Positions 43,210 to 52,109 of a stretch of DNA of 64,000 nt are shown here, one piece after another; the first letter of the stretch is position 1; the number at the start of each line of letters is the position of its first letter. Origin of the DNA: Lachnoclostridium sp. An131 (lineage in GTDB: Bacteria; Bacillota; Clostridia; Lachnospirales; Lachnospiraceae); the NCBI RefSeq assembly GCF_002160825.1, contig NZ_NFLI01000004.1, forward strand, positions 1 through 64,000, in the 5' to 3' direction. Position numbers and translations under genes: made by a program. The notes beneath the pieces are model-generated. The model searched no databases. It saw only the letters and a program-made list of their open reading frames with translations, and had not been told where the DNA came from.

Positions 43210-43629
43210 TTAAATTCGATATATCAGCTTGTTTAAAGATAATAATTCATCCTCCACAATTTCATTTGAAATATACCCATCACATAAAAGCTCTTCGTCG
43301 ATATGCGTCATAACCTCATCGCACACATTTGGACGCGCAGTTGTTTTCAATCGTTCATCATATTGAACATTAGCCGTGATAAATTCTTTATCACAATCAA
43401 TACGGGTAGCTGATCTAAACGGATTACGTGTAATATCCGGCTGCTCATCCCAGTAATGTTTCATTGGCGCAGAAAACAACATATATGGTTTCAATGTCTG
43501 GCATTTTACAAAATGCGTTATAACGCCATTGACCTGATGACATATATACATATGGGAGTTCACTGCAAGCTCAGATCTGATATTAGGAAACGGCATTTTA
43601 ATTCTTACAACATCGCTCCGGTTAATCAA
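43210..43629 (-). CDS. Putative MazF/PemK-like toxin
   Basis: The protein is about 139 residues from a TTG at 43629, seven bases behind GGGAGG. In-frame ATGs at 43647 and earlier are alternatives but overlap the partner more. NRSDVVRIKMPFPNIRSELAVNSHMYICHQV resembles the N-terminal strands of MazF/PemK endoribonucleases (segment GDVV..PFP), and HFVKCQTLKP fits the next strand. The C-terminal part is not typical. It overlaps the upstream Panacea-like gene by eight bases, which fits a toxin-antitoxin pair. Similarity is weak by eye, so the toxin function is provisional. Confidence 0.5.
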   Translation of the reverse strand: MINRSDVVRIKMPFPNIRSELAVNSHMYICHQVNGVITHFVKCQTLKPYMLFSAPMKHYWDEQPDITRNPFRSATRIDCDKEFITANVQYDERLKTTARPNVCDEVMTHIDEELLCDGYISNEIVEDELLSLNKLIYRI

Positions 43630-44278
43630 CGCACAGCCTCCCATCTTCATCAATCTCAACATATACGGGGTTATGCAGTTCCTCCTGCTCAGATACCATG
43701 GAAAGTATATCTAAATGCTGTTCTGTAAGCTTTTCTATATCCTTCTTTGAAAAAACAAAATAAATCTCTCCGACATTGATAATCTCCGAATTCTGAATCA
43801 TGTCTGCCGGATACATCTTTTCTAACATCCGTACAATTTGAGAGTCCGACTCATTAAAATCATTTTCGCAAAGCTCCACCTGCTGTTCGCCTGACATAAT
43901 CCGCAGACTTTTAGCCTGCCAGATATTAAATTGATGCGTCAGTTCAGAAAGCTCGTTTTCAGAAAGAGAACTCACTATAAAGCTGGAACGTTTTGCGCGT
44001 ACTTCGTTCACTTTCGCTTTTTCCCGATTGTAAGCTTCTAAGGCTCTGGCATCAAATTCTTTTCTGTCTTTTGTATAGTCTCCCCACACAGGACTGAACA
44101 CCGGTCCCCGCTTATATCCTTTAAGCCGCGAAAAATCCGCATTGCCGCTATCGACTTTCGAAAACGCCTCATACAGAAACAGAAATTTCTGCAACCGCAA
44201 GGGAGAACAATACGCCGGCGCATCATGCTTCTGTAACCAGCCGCTCAGTAAAAGCTTTCTGCTATTAGAATAGAGCAT
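43622..44278 (-). CDS. Panacea/DUF4065-like putative antitoxin
   Basis: The protein is 218 residues from the ATG at 44278, eight bases after AGGAGG. The first ATG at 44284 is too close to it. The N-terminal segment SPLRLQKFLFLYEAFSK followed by GYKRGPVFSPVWGDYTKDRKEF has the pattern of DUF4065/Panacea domains (LQK...GPV...). These serve as general-purpose antitoxin domains fused to or paired with many toxin types. The C-terminal 100 residues are charged and probably helical. The downstream overlapping gene is the presumed toxin. Antitoxin coming first is the usual order for autoregulated pairs. Confidence 0.55.
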   Translation of the reverse strand: MLYSNSRKLLLSGWLQKHDAPAYCSPLRLQKFLFLYEAFSKVDSGNADFSRLKGYKRGPVFSPVWGDYTKDRKEFDARALEAYNREKAKVNEVRAKRSSFIVSSLSENELSELTHQFNIWQAKSLRIMSGEQQVELCENDFNESDSQIVRMLEKMYPADMIQNSEIINVGEIYFVFSKKDIEKLTEQHLDILSMVSEQEELHNPVYVEIDEDGRLCVD

Positions 44279-44350
44279 AGACATTCCCTCCTTTGTTATT
44301 AGTGTAGCATGTCCAAAATCAGAAGTCCAATCTATTTTTCATTTCAGACA

Positions 44351-44390
44351 AAAAGGGCGCCCCGGGATATGTTTTCCCGAGAACACCCTC
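44351..44390 (-). terminator. Intrinsic terminator after the L-fucose isomerase gene
   Basis: In the minus-strand transcript the region 44390-44356 forms a GC-rich stem of about 11 pairs with some G-U pairs around a loop of about nine bases. It is followed by five Us (complement of 44351-44355). It lies about 50 bases past the stop codon of the isomerase gene. Confidence 0.7.
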
Positions 44391-44439
44391 TTTTGTCCAG
44401 CTTTCCAGCCATTTTATCTTTATCGTAACACTCCCGCTC

Positions 44440-46251
44440 TTATCTTATATTGCGGTACATCGGGCCGTAAGCCGCGCATGCGCGGTAGTCCTGTCCCTCT
44501 TTGTCCATTCCAAAGGCATTCCATGCAGCCGGGCGGAAGATTTTCTCTTCCGGTACATTGTGCATGCAAACCGGAATTCTCAGCATGGAGCACAGAGTAA
44601 TCAGGTCTGCGCCGATGTGCCCGTAGCTGATCGCGCCATGGTTTGCGCCCCAGTTGTTCATCACGTCGTAAGCGCTCTTGAACGCTCCCTCACCTGTGCA
44701 GCGCGGTGTGAACCAGGTGCAGGGCCAGGTCGGATTTGTGCGCTCCATCAGAGTATCGGATACCTCATCCGGCAGATTTACAGTCCAGCCCTCTGCGATC
44801 TGCATCACAGGTCCAAGTCCTTTCACCAGATTCAGGCGAATCATGGTTACAGGCATCTCGGCTCTGGTCGTGAAGTGAGAGGAGAATCCGCCGCCGCGGA
44901 AGTTGTCGAAGCCTGCCTCGCACCATACGGTTGCGTCGGTCATCTTCTTGATATCCTCATCGGTGACATCCCACCACTGCTTCATTACGTGGTTGCCATC
45001 CTCGTCTGTGCACTCGCCGCAGGCATCCAGGCAGGCTGCGCCGGAGTTCAGCAGGTGGATGATACCGCCGTTCTCTTTTGCATGTCCCTCAAGATCATAG
45101 CCGGTCACACGCTTGGTGGACTCCGGTGACCAGAAGGTACGCACATCCGCGAAAATCTGAGCACGGTTGGTCAGAAGCTTCATGAACAGCATGCCAAGGC
45201 CGTTCAGCACGTCGTTCTCAGTAGCCAGTACGATGGGCTCCTTCTTTCCTTCAAAATCGAAGGAGGAATTGAGAACTGCTTCCGGATAATCGCAGTTCGG
45301 CCAATGGTCTGTCCACTGACGCTGTCCCTGGAATCCTCCGGCGATGGCGTTGTGTCCCAGCATTTCCTCGTCAAACTGCGGGGGCAGGTTCTTGTTGCCC
45401 TTCATCAGATCCTTGATGATGCAGTACATCTTGATGGTGAATTCCCACTGTTTGTCCTTCTGCTCGCGGTTGAACTTCACGAAGTCCGGATTGTCGTCAC
45501 GGCCTTCCTTGCAGTGCTCCTTTGTCCAGGCAAGAGCTCTCTCGACCTCCTCATGATCGTAGATGCCCTCTTCCATACGGCGGAGAATCTCTACCTCGTC
45601 GATGGACTCTACGCGCATTCCAAGGTACTCTTCCATAAATGCCTGATCCATGATGGAACCGCCGATTCCCATACACATGGAGCCGATCTGCAGATAGGAT
45701 TTTCCTCTCATGGTGGCTGCGGCGATGGCAGCGCGGCCGAAGCGGAGCAGCTTCTCTTTTACATCATCCGTGATATTATCTACATCGTCCTTATCCTGAA
45801 CCTCATGTCCATAGATGCCAAAGGCCGGAAGTCCCTTCTGCGCGTGGGTAGCCAGAACGGACGCCAGATATACGGCGCCCGGACGCTCTGTCGCGTTGAA
45901 GCCCCATACGCCCTTGATGGTCATCGGGTCCATATCCATGGTCTCAGAGCCATAGCACCAGCAGGCGGTAACAGTCAGTGTAATCGCTACGCCTTCTCTC
46001 TGGAACTTCTCCTGGCAGGCTGCGGACTCCGGAACACGTCCGATGGTTCCATCCGCAATCACAACCTTTACCTTCGATCCGTCAGAATAACGGAGATTTT
46101 CCTCATACAGCTTCTTTGCCGCCTGAGCCATTCCCATGATCTGATCCTCCAGCCCCTGTCTCAGCTGCATGGGGCCGGTCCTTCCGTCGATAACAGGACG
46201 GATGCCGATTGCGGGATACCCTCCGATAAGTGTTTTGTTTGCCACTTTCAA
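44440..46251 (-). CDS. fucI: L-fucose isomerase
   Basis: The 603-residue enzyme matches FucI in length and motifs: [17 protein letters not shown] near the N-terminus, [18 protein letters not shown] near residue 118, [16 protein letters not shown] near 190, and [12 protein letters not shown] near 98. Metal ligands in this family are a Glu, an Asp and a His, and [15 protein letters not shown] contains the expected Glu-Asn-Asp segment near 340. It converts L-fucose to L-fuculose and can act on D-arabinose and D-altrose. FucK and FucA are absent, so its substrate here may be another aldose feeding the nearby epimerases. It stands alone with its own terminator. Confidence 0.93.
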   Translation of the reverse strand: MKVANKTLIGGYPAIGIRPVIDGRTGPMQLRQGLEDQIMGMAQAAKKLYEENLRYSDGSKVKVVIADGTIGRVPESAACQEKFQREGVAITLTVTACWCYGSETMDMDPMTIKGVWGFNATERPGAVYLASVLATHAQKGLPAFGIYGHEVQDKDDVDNITDDVKEKLLRFGRAAIAAATMRGKSYLQIGSMCMGIGGSIMDQAFMEEYLGMRVESIDEVEILRRMEEGIYDHEEVERALAWTKEHCKEGRDDNPDFVKFNREQKDKQWEFTIKMYCIIKDLMKGNKNLPPQFDEEMLGHNAIAGGFQGQRQWTDHWPNCDYPEAVLNSSFDFEGKKEPIVLATENDVLNGLGMLFMKLLTNRAQIFADVRTFWSPESTKRVTGYDLEGHAKENGGIIHLLNSGAACLDACGECTDEDGNHVMKQWWDVTDEDIKKMTDATVWCEAGFDNFRGGGFSSHFTTRAEMPVTMIRLNLVKGLGPVMQIAEGWTVNLPDEVSDTLMERTNPTWPCTWFTPRCTGEGAFKSAYDVMNNWGANHGAISYGHIGADLITLCSMLRIPVCMHNVPEEKIFRPAAWNAFGMDKEGQDYRACAAYGPMYRNIR

Positions 46252-46480
46252 TACCCTCCATTTCCTTTATTATCTTTTCCGATTTGAAATGGAACCCTGA
46301 ACCGCAGGATCCCACTCCTTGCTTCGATGTCCTTATTATATAACATCATTCAAAAATTTGCACGTAAATTTCTATTCTTATATGGACATTTTTTGTGCTA
46401 ATTGATATACTTTTCCTATATTATAAATATTTTTTTATTGATTACGTCCAGGTGTGGACGATAAGGAGACTGGAAGTATT
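46252..46480. promoter_or_regulatory. Divergent regulatory region between fucI and the AraC regulator
   Basis: These 229 bases are AT-rich. A minus-strand TATAAT (complement of 46336-46341) is a good -10 box for fucI, though its -35 is weak. On the plus strand TTGATA and TATAAA-like boxes exist but with short spacing. Weak -35 boxes would fit an activator such as the adjacent AraC protein. Confidence 0.4.
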
Positions 46481-47407
46481 ATGAAAGCTTTTCACGAAGT
46501 CAGAAGCTACGATTCCGATTTTATGGTATGGCACTCCAGATACGAAAATATCAGCTTTCTGGCCCACTGGCACAAGGAAATTGAGCTGATCTATGTGCGC
46601 TCAGGCAGCTGCCGGCTCAATATTACCGACCATGCCTTTACGGCCCACGCCGGAGATCTGGCGGTCTGTGAAAGCGGCGTGATCCACTACAGCAATTCCT
46701 ATGATATGGACAATTCCCTGGATTTTATTATATTTGATACCTCAATTTTAGGCCCGCTCTTTCAGAACCCGGGCTTTCTTCGTCCTCTGATCACAAAGGA
46801 GGAGCTGAAACCTTACGGACTGGACGGAAGGCTTCACGATCTGATCGATACGGTCTCCCGGGAGCTTTCCCAAAAAAGCCCCTTTTATCAGGAAGTGGTT
46901 TCCTCTTCGATTCAGACCTTCTGGGCTCTTCTGAAGCGGAACCATCCCCGCGCGGAGACAGACGGGCGCCTTCCGGACGACAGGCGGTCCCGCATGCTTG
47001 CAAAGCTCCAGGATCTCGTATCCTATATTGATACTCATTACGCCGAAAACATTTCTCTGGAATACGCGGCGGAACGGATGAATTTCAGTACCAGCTATTT
47101 CTCCAAAACCTTCAAGAAGCTGACCGGCACAAATTTTGTGACCTACGTCAATATGGTGCGTGTAGAGCAGGCCGCCTACGAGCTGCGCCATACAGAAAAG
47201 AAGTTTACTGATATCGCCCTGAGCTGCGGCTTCAACAATATCCGGACCTTTAACCGGGTCTTTAAGGAGATCACCGGCTGTACGCCCTCAGAATTTCTCC
47301 TTGTGCCTGATCCGGATATCTACAAGAGAACCTATTACAACCGCCGTTCTGCTGAAAAGGAGTTTGTCGAAAATGATTCGCTGACCGTCATTAAGAATGT
47401 CCGCTGA
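46481..47407 (+). CDS. AraC-family transcriptional regulator
   Basis: The 308-residue protein has an N-terminal cupin-like sensor (FLAHWHKEIELIYVRSGSCRLNI with HAGDLAVCESGVIH). A C-terminal pair of HTH motifs starts near residue 195 (ISLEYAAERMNFSTSYFSKTFKKLTGTNFV and DIALSCGFNNIRTFNRVFKEITGCTPSEF). It probably activates fucI divergently or the downstream plus-strand genes when a sugar binds. The ATG at 46481 is preferred; AAGGAG lies 12 bases upstream. A GTG at 46454 would add nine residues that include that ribosome site, which argues against it. Confidence 0.9.
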   Translation: MKAFHEVRSYDSDFMVWHSRYENISFLAHWHKEIELIYVRSGSCRLNITDHAFTAHAGDLAVCESGVIHYSNSYDMDNSLDFIIFDTSILGPLFQNPGFLRPLITKEELKPYGLDGRLHDLIDTVSRELSQKSPFYQEVVSSSIQTFWALLKRNHPRAETDGRLPDDRRSRMLAKLQDLVSYIDTHYAENISLEYAAERMNFSTSYFSKTFKKLTGTNFVTYVNMVRVEQAAYELRHTEKKFTDIALSCGFNNIRTFNRVFKEITGCTPSEFLLVPDPDIYKRTYYNRRSAEKEFVENDSLTVIKNVR

Positions 47408-47454
47408 CCGCCGCCGGTCCATCATCCGGCGCGGTCCCGCATGAAAAAATATCA

Positions 47455-47476
47455 TAACTGTTCACCTTCACAGTTA
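47455..47476. repeat. 7-bp inverted repeat upstream of the DUF402 gene
   Basis: TAACTGT (47455-47461) and ACAGTTA (47470-47476) are perfect inverted copies eight bases apart, 29 bases before the DUF402 start codon. It could be a regulator site or an RNA hairpin near the ribosome site. Confidence 0.35.
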
Positions 47477-47504
47477 CAAACATCATATTGATAGGAGGCC
47501 TCTT

Positions 47505-47981
47505 ATGTCAGAAAAACCTGTATTGTACCGGAAACGCCTGATCCCCTCTGAATGCATCCGCCTGGACAGCGATGAAATCCTGCTGCGCAGCGACCGCCTG
47601 CTTGTAACCCGCTGGAAAACCATCCGCCCGAAAAAAAACTTAAGCCACGGATCCTCCTGCTATCTGCTGGATAAGGGCTGGAAGGTCAGCCGCTTTCTGA
47701 ATCACAGCGGCGATCTCATCTGCTGGTACTGCGATATCATCGATTACACCTGGGACGCCGGGACGGATACCTATGTGTTTACGGATCTTCTGGCCGATGT
47801 ACTTCTCTATCCGTCCGGTGAGATACATGTCGTGGACCTGGACGAGGTGGCCCAGGCTCTGGAAACCGGTCTTTTGACCACAGAGCAGGCCTGTCTCTGC
47901 ATGCGGAGGCTCGACAGCCTGCTGCGTGAGATTTATGCCGGACGCCTGCTGCCATCACTGGAGGAATACTGGCCCTCTTAA
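47505..47981 (+). CDS. DUF402 domain protein
   Basis: The 158-residue protein carries the DUF402 core: LICWYCDIIDYTWDAGTDTYVFTDLLADVLLYPSGEIHVVDLDEVAQALETGLLT when read in segments (about residues 68-122). The acidic clusters typical of this family bind divalent metal. Family members include FomD-type nucleotide hydrolases and a nucleoside diphosphate phosphatase. A phosphoester hydrolase role is therefore possible, though not shown. It lies between the AraC gene and the glycyl radical enzyme operon and has GGAGG upstream. A small hairpin with eight Ts at 48036-48055 may end its transcript. Confidence 0.75.
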   Translation: MSEKPVLYRKRLIPSECIRLDSDEILLRSDRLLVTRWKTIRPKKNLSHGSSCYLLDKGWKVSRFLNHSGDLICWYCDIIDYTWDAGTDTYVFTDLLADVLLYPSGEIHVVDLDEVAQALETGLLTTEQACLCMRRLDSLLREIYAGRLLPSLEEYWPS

Positions 47982-48029
47982 CAGCCAGACCGCTGATTTT
48001 CTTTGTTACTGTTTGCAGTCCTGATTCAG

Positions 48030-48040
48030 AAACGATAACA
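48030..48040. promoter_or_regulatory. Third copy of the DeoR-type operator core (inverted)
   Basis: AAACGATAACA here is the reverse complement of TGTTATCGTTT, the 11-base core of the operators at 42201 and 42351. It lies 115 bases before the first glycyl radical enzyme gene and suggests that this operon belongs to the same regulon. Confidence 0.45.
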
Positions 48041-48058
48041 GCGGCCTGTTTTTTTTCG

Positions 48059-48074
48059 ATTTTCGATCGAAAAT
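48059..48074. promoter_or_regulatory. 16-base perfect palindrome upstream of the glycyl radical enzyme operon
   Basis: ATTTTCGATCGAAAAT is a perfect palindrome 80 bases before the start codon. A dimeric regulator such as the DeoR protein encoded at the end of this operon could bind it. No other copy was noticed in the window. Confidence 0.4.
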
Positions 48075-48154
48075 TCATTTTTTCCCGCTCCCGCCTCTTG
48101 CAGAACCGTTTATTTCTGCTAAGCTTTAGATAGAAGAAAGGAGGAGGCTTCTGT

Positions 48155-50557
48155 ATGAAAAAATTACTGCTTCCGGACGGGCCCTGCAGGGCAGAGCGGA
48201 CTGAATTTCTGAACGCGCGCATGCGCTCTGCTGTCCCTGAAATCTGCGTGGAGCGGGCCCGCCTCGTGACGGAAAGCTACCGTTCCACCGAAGGGGAGCC
48301 CTACATTCTGCGCCGTGCAAAGGCGCTTCGATATCTCCTGGAGCATATGACAATCTTTATAGACGAGGAAGAGCTGATCGTCGGAAACCATGCGGCAAAG
48401 CCCCGCTGCGCCCCGGTTTTTCCGGAATTTGGCCTTTTCGACGAGAAGGAGCTGGACCTGATGCCGGTGCGCAAGGTCGATACCCTTCAGATTTCCGAAA
48501 AAGACAAGCGTTTTCTTCTGGATGAGATTTTCCCTTACTGGAAAACGCGCTGTGCCGGCGAACGTGCGCAGCACTATTTCAGCCCTGAGCTTCTGCGGAT
48601 CCTGGATTCGCCCTACCGGGTCTTCAACCCCTTAAGCCGGACACGAAGCGGACACGGACACTACCTGCCGAATGTGCGGCGTATTCTTCACGAAGGCTTT
48701 GCGGCAGTAGAAAAGGAAGCGCGGGAGCATCTGCAGACGCTGGATCCCTGTGATCCGGACTATGCAGAAAAAATGCAGTTCTATCAGGCTGCGCTCATCT
48801 GTGTCGAGGGCGTAAAGGCTTTTCAAAAACGCTTTGCACAGCTGGCTGAAGATATGGCTGCCGCCTGCGGCGATGAGCGCAGAAAGCAGGAGCTTCTGCT
48901 TATCGCGGCAAACTGCAGACGCGTGCCCTACGAGCCTGCCCGCACTTATTTTGAAGCGGTACAGTCCTTCTGGTTTGTGATCCTCATCGATTACTGCGGC
49001 CAGAATGGCTCCTCCATCTCTGACGGCCGCGTGGATCAGATCTTCCGCCCCTATTTTGAAAGGGATCTGGCGGAAGGAATTCTGACCCGGGATGAAGCAC
49101 AGGAAATTTTGGAATGCTTCTGGATCAAGCACAGCGACGTCATCAAGGCCGGGACCTACTCCAGCGTGCGGAACAACGGAGGCTTCTCCACTGCGAACAA
49201 TCTCGTCATCGGCGGGCTTGATGAAAACGGAGACGATGCTGTCTGCGATTTCACGTACCTCTGCCTGGACGCGGAGGAGAACGTATTCAACTCGGAGCCC
49301 AATACCAGCATCCGCCTCTCCTCCAAAAATCCGGACGCATTTATCAACCGCGTTCTGGAGATTCTGGTTCATAAGGAAGGCGGAAAGATGCCGATTTTCA
49401 ATGACGATCAGATCATCCCGGCCCTGATGCGGGACGGTCTTTCGAAAAAGGAGGCCCTTGACTACGCCATCGTCGGCTGCGTGGAGCCCACCGGATACGG
49501 AAACACGATGGGGAGCACGAACGCAGGCATGTTCAATCTGGCCAAATGCCTGGAGCTGGCTCTCTTCGACGGCGTCTGCCAGATGTCCGGCATGCAGATG
49601 GGGCCGAAAACCGGCATGCTGACAGATTTCACCTCCTTTGAGCAGGTAAAGGAAGCCTTCCGGATTCAGGTCGAGTATTTCGTAAACCTGATGATCTGCT
49701 CCCTGAACTGTACCGAAAAGCTGATCGGAGACTACTGCCCCCATATCTTTTCTTCGCTGCTTCTGGACGGCTGCATGGAGCACGGACGCGACTGCACAAG
49801 GGGCGGCGCGAAATACAACCATATCGGCATCCAGGGCGTAGGCATGGCAGACGTGGCAGACTCCCTGACCGTGCTGAAAAAGCTGGTATTTGACGAGCCG
49901 CGCGTATCCAGGGAAGAGATGCTGGAGGCTATGCGGACGAATTTTGAAGGGAAAGAGGTTCTCCGGCAGATTTTCCTGAACCGGGTCCCGAAATACGGAA
50001 ACGATATCGAGGAAGCAGACGAGATGGCAGCCTGGGTGGCAGAGCTTTACTGTGACTGCGTGCGCGGGAAGGCCACTGTCCGCGGCGGCTCCTTCCGGCC
50101 CGGACTCTTCTGCCTGTCCTCCAATACGCCTCTGGGACGCCAGGTATGCGCTCTCCCCAGCGGCCGCCAGGCCGGCACGCCCCTGGGAGACGGAGGGCTT
50201 TCGCCCAAGCACAGCATGGACACCCACGGCCCCACCGCGGCGGCCCGCTCAGTGGCCAAGATCCCGCAGGCCCTGGCGATCAACGGCGTCAACTACAATA
50301 TGAAGTTTCTCCCGTCTATCCTGAAGACCCAGGAGGACCGGCAGAAGCTAACCGATTTAATCCGCACCTATTTTTCCCTTGGCGGCATGCACATCCAGTT
50401 CAACGTCCTGACAAGGGAGACGCTTTTAAGCGCCCAGAAGCATCCGGAAAAATACAGAAGCCTGGTTGTCCGCGTGGCCGGATACAGCGCGTTCTTCGTG
50501 GAGCTTGACCGGGATATCCAGAACGAAATTATCAGCCGGACAGAATACGGCGGCTGA
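48155..50557 (+). CDS. Glycyl radical enzyme 1, diol-dehydratase-like (GCVEP type)
   Basis: The 800-residue protein has the PFL-like domain. The thiyl Cys is Cys442 with the base Glu444 in YAIVGCVEPTG. The C-terminal glycyl radical is Gly776 in RVAGYSAFFVEL. The Cys-x-Glu pair is found in glycerol/propanediol dehydratases and other eliminating members; pyruvate formate-lyase has two adjacent Cys instead. It is followed at 17 bases by its activase and then by a deoC gene. A dehydratase acting on a polyol or polyol phosphate is the likeliest role. GGAGGAGG precedes the ATG. The substrate is unknown. Confidence 0.9.
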   Translation: MKKLLLPDGPCRAERTEFLNARMRSAVPEICVERARLVTESYRSTEGEPYILRRAKALRYLLEHMTIFIDEEELIVGNHAAKPRCAPVFPEFGLFDEKELDLMPVRKVDTLQISEKDKRFLLDEIFPYWKTRCAGERAQHYFSPELLRILDSPYRVFNPLSRTRSGHGHYLPNVRRILHEGFAAVEKEAREHLQTLDPCDPDYAEKMQFYQAALICVEGVKAFQKRFAQLAEDMAAACGDERRKQELLLIAANCRRVPYEPARTYFEAVQSFWFVILIDYCGQNGSSISDGRVDQIFRPYFERDLAEGILTRDEAQEILECFWIKHSDVIKAGTYSSVRNNGGFSTANNLVIGGLDENGDDAVCDFTYLCLDAEENVFNSEPNTSIRLSSKNPDAFINRVLEILVHKEGGKMPIFNDDQIIPALMRDGLSKKEALDYAIVGCVEPTGYGNTMGSTNAGMFNLAKCLELALFDGVCQMSGMQMGPKTGMLTDFTSFEQVKEAFRIQVEYFVNLMICSLNCTEKLIGDYCPHIFSSLLLDGCMEHGRDCTRGGAKYNHIGIQGVGMADVADSLTVLKKLVFDEPRVSREEMLEAMRTNFEGKEVLRQIFLNRVPKYGNDIEEADEMAAWVAELYCDCVRGKATVRGGSFRPGLFCLSSNTPLGRQVCALPSGRQAGTPLGDGGLSPKHSMDTHGPTAAARSVAKIPQALAINGVNYNMKFLPSILKTQEDRQKLTDLIRTYFSLGGMHIQFNVLTRETLLSAQKHPEKYRSLVVRVAGYSAFFVELDRDIQNEIISRTEYGG

Positions 50558-50574
50558 AAACAAAGGAGAAGCAT

Positions 50575-51393
50575 ATGGCTGACGGAATGATTTTTGATAT
50601 CCAGCGCTATTCGATCCACGACGGGCCGGGCATCCGCACCACAGTCTTTTTCAAGGACTGCCCCCTGCGCTGCCGCTGGTGCTCCAATCCAGAGTCCTGG
50701 GGCAGGGAACCCCGGCTTTTCTATATGAAATCCCGCTGCATCAGCTGCGGCTCCTGCCAGGCAGCGCCGGAGGCGCCCCAGGAGGCCTGCCCCACCGGGG
50801 CCCTCTGCCTGAAGGGGGAAAAAATGACTGCAGAAGAGGTCTTCGGAACAATTCTCCGGGATCTGCCCTACTATCAGAAAAGCGGGGGAGGCGTCACGCT
50901 CTCCGGCGGAGAGCCTTTGCTCCAGAAGGATTTCGCAGCAGCACTTCTGAAGCTCTGCAAGGATGCCGGAATCCATACCGCAATAGAGACCACAGGCCTG
51001 GTCCCCTACGAGACCTTTGAAGCGCTGGAAGGGCTGGCAGATCTGTACCTTTATGATTTCAAGCATCCGGACCCGGAGCTTCACCGGAAATGGACAGGCC
51101 GCTCAAATGAGCAGATTCTCGAAAACCTGGAGCGCCTTTCACGCACGCCGGCCCATATTCACGTGCGCGTCCCCGTGATCCCGGGCGTCAACGACCAGCC
51201 GGAGACCCTGCGGGAGATCGCTTCCTTCCTGAATTCCCACGGAATTCGGGAGCGCACCCTGCTGCCCTTTCACCAGTACGGAAGCAGCAAATATCAGTCG
51301 CTCGGCCTCTCCTACGAAATGGCAGACGTGCCCCAGATGACGGACGCCCGCCTGCAGGAGCTGGCAGAGGACTCTCAGTTTTACCAAAGCTGA
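50575..51393 (+). CDS. Glycyl radical enzyme activase 1 (radical SAM)
   Basis: The 272-residue radical SAM protein has CxxxCxxC as CPLRCRWC near residue 31. The SAM-binding GGE motif is in GVTLSGGEPLL near 107. Its inserted ferredoxin-like segment has only one four-Cys set (CISCGSC then CP, about residues 57-75), whereas many dehydratase activases carry two, as does the second activase in this window. It makes the glycyl radical on the enzyme encoded just upstream. It is co-transcribed with that gene and with deoC. Confidence 0.93.
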   Translation: MADGMIFDIQRYSIHDGPGIRTTVFFKDCPLRCRWCSNPESWGREPRLFYMKSRCISCGSCQAAPEAPQEACPTGALCLKGEKMTAEEVFGTILRDLPYYQKSGGGVTLSGGEPLLQKDFAAALLKLCKDAGIHTAIETTGLVPYETFEALEGLADLYLYDFKHPDPELHRKWTGRSNEQILENLERLSRTPAHIHVRVPVIPGVNDQPETLREIASFLNSHGIRERTLLPFHQYGSSKYQSLGLSYEMADVPQMTDARLQELAEDSQFYQS

Positions 51394-51440
51394 AACAAAA
51401 ATGAACCCTATCAATGACATAAATCAGGAGGAACAACAGC

Positions 51441-52109
51441 ATGAATGCAACCTATAACCCGGACTATGCAAAATACATGGATCACACGGTTCTGAAAGCC
51501 GACACGACCAGAGAGACTGTAAAACGTTTCTGTGACGAGGCCCGGCAGTACCATTTTGCCAGCGTCTGCGTCAATCCCTGCCACGCAGCCTATGTCCACG
51601 AACAGCTGAAGGGCAGCGGTGTCAAGACCTGCTGCGTCATCGGCTTTCCGCTGGGTGCCAATACAACGCACATCAAGGCGGAGGAAGCCCGGGAGGCCGT
51701 GCAGAACGGAGCAGAGGAGGTCGATATGGTCATCAATATCGGAGCCCTCAAGGACGGCGAGTATGATTACGTACGCAGCGATATCCGCGCTGTAGTGGAA
51801 GCCGCTCACCCGGCCGCTGCCGTAAAGGTCATCATCGAGACCAGCGCTCTCACGGATGAAGAAAAGAAAAAGGCCTGCGAGCTTGCCATGGAGGCAGAGG
51901 CAGACTTTGTAAAGACCTCCACCGGCTTTGGCTCCGGCGGAGCTACCGTAGAGGACGTGCGCCTGATGAAGGCCGTGGTCGGCAGCCGCATGTCCGTAAA
52001 GGCTTCCACCGGCATCAACAACCGCGCCATCTGCGACGCCATGCTGGAAGCAGGCGCCGTGCGCATGGGCACCAGCAAGGGAATCCGTATTGTAGAAGGG
52101 ACAGAGTAA
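51441..52109 (+). CDS. deoC: Deoxyribose-phosphate aldolase (second copy)
   Basis: The 222-residue paralogue of the enzyme at 42395 has the Schiff-base Lys in [14 protein letters not shown] near residue 154 and MDHTVLKADT, SVCVNP and VIGFPLGA. It lies 47 bases after the activase gene in the same operon, with AGGAGG before the ATG, and its stop overlaps the deoR start (TAATG). Linking a glycyl radical dehydratase directly to DeoC implies that the dehydratase makes 2-deoxyribose-5-phosphate or a close relative. No thymidine-salvage genes accompany it. Confidence 0.95.
   Translation: MNATYNPDYAKYMDHTVLKADTTRETVKRFCDEARQYHFASVCVNPCHAAYVHEQLKGSGVKTCCVIGFPLGANTTHIKAEEAREAVQNGAEEVDMVINIGALKDGEYDYVRSDIRAVVEAAHPAAAVKVIIETSALTDEEKKKACELAMEAEADFVKTSTGFGSGGATVEDVRLMKAVVGSRMSVKASTGINNRAICDAMLEAGAVRMGTSKGIRIVEGTE

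Noticed and set aside
48632-50227. A 531-codon open frame antisense to glycyl radical enzyme 1
   Set aside because: It is a shadow of the GC-rich real gene, with no family resemblance and no ribosome site. The plus-strand frame has clear catalytic motifs.
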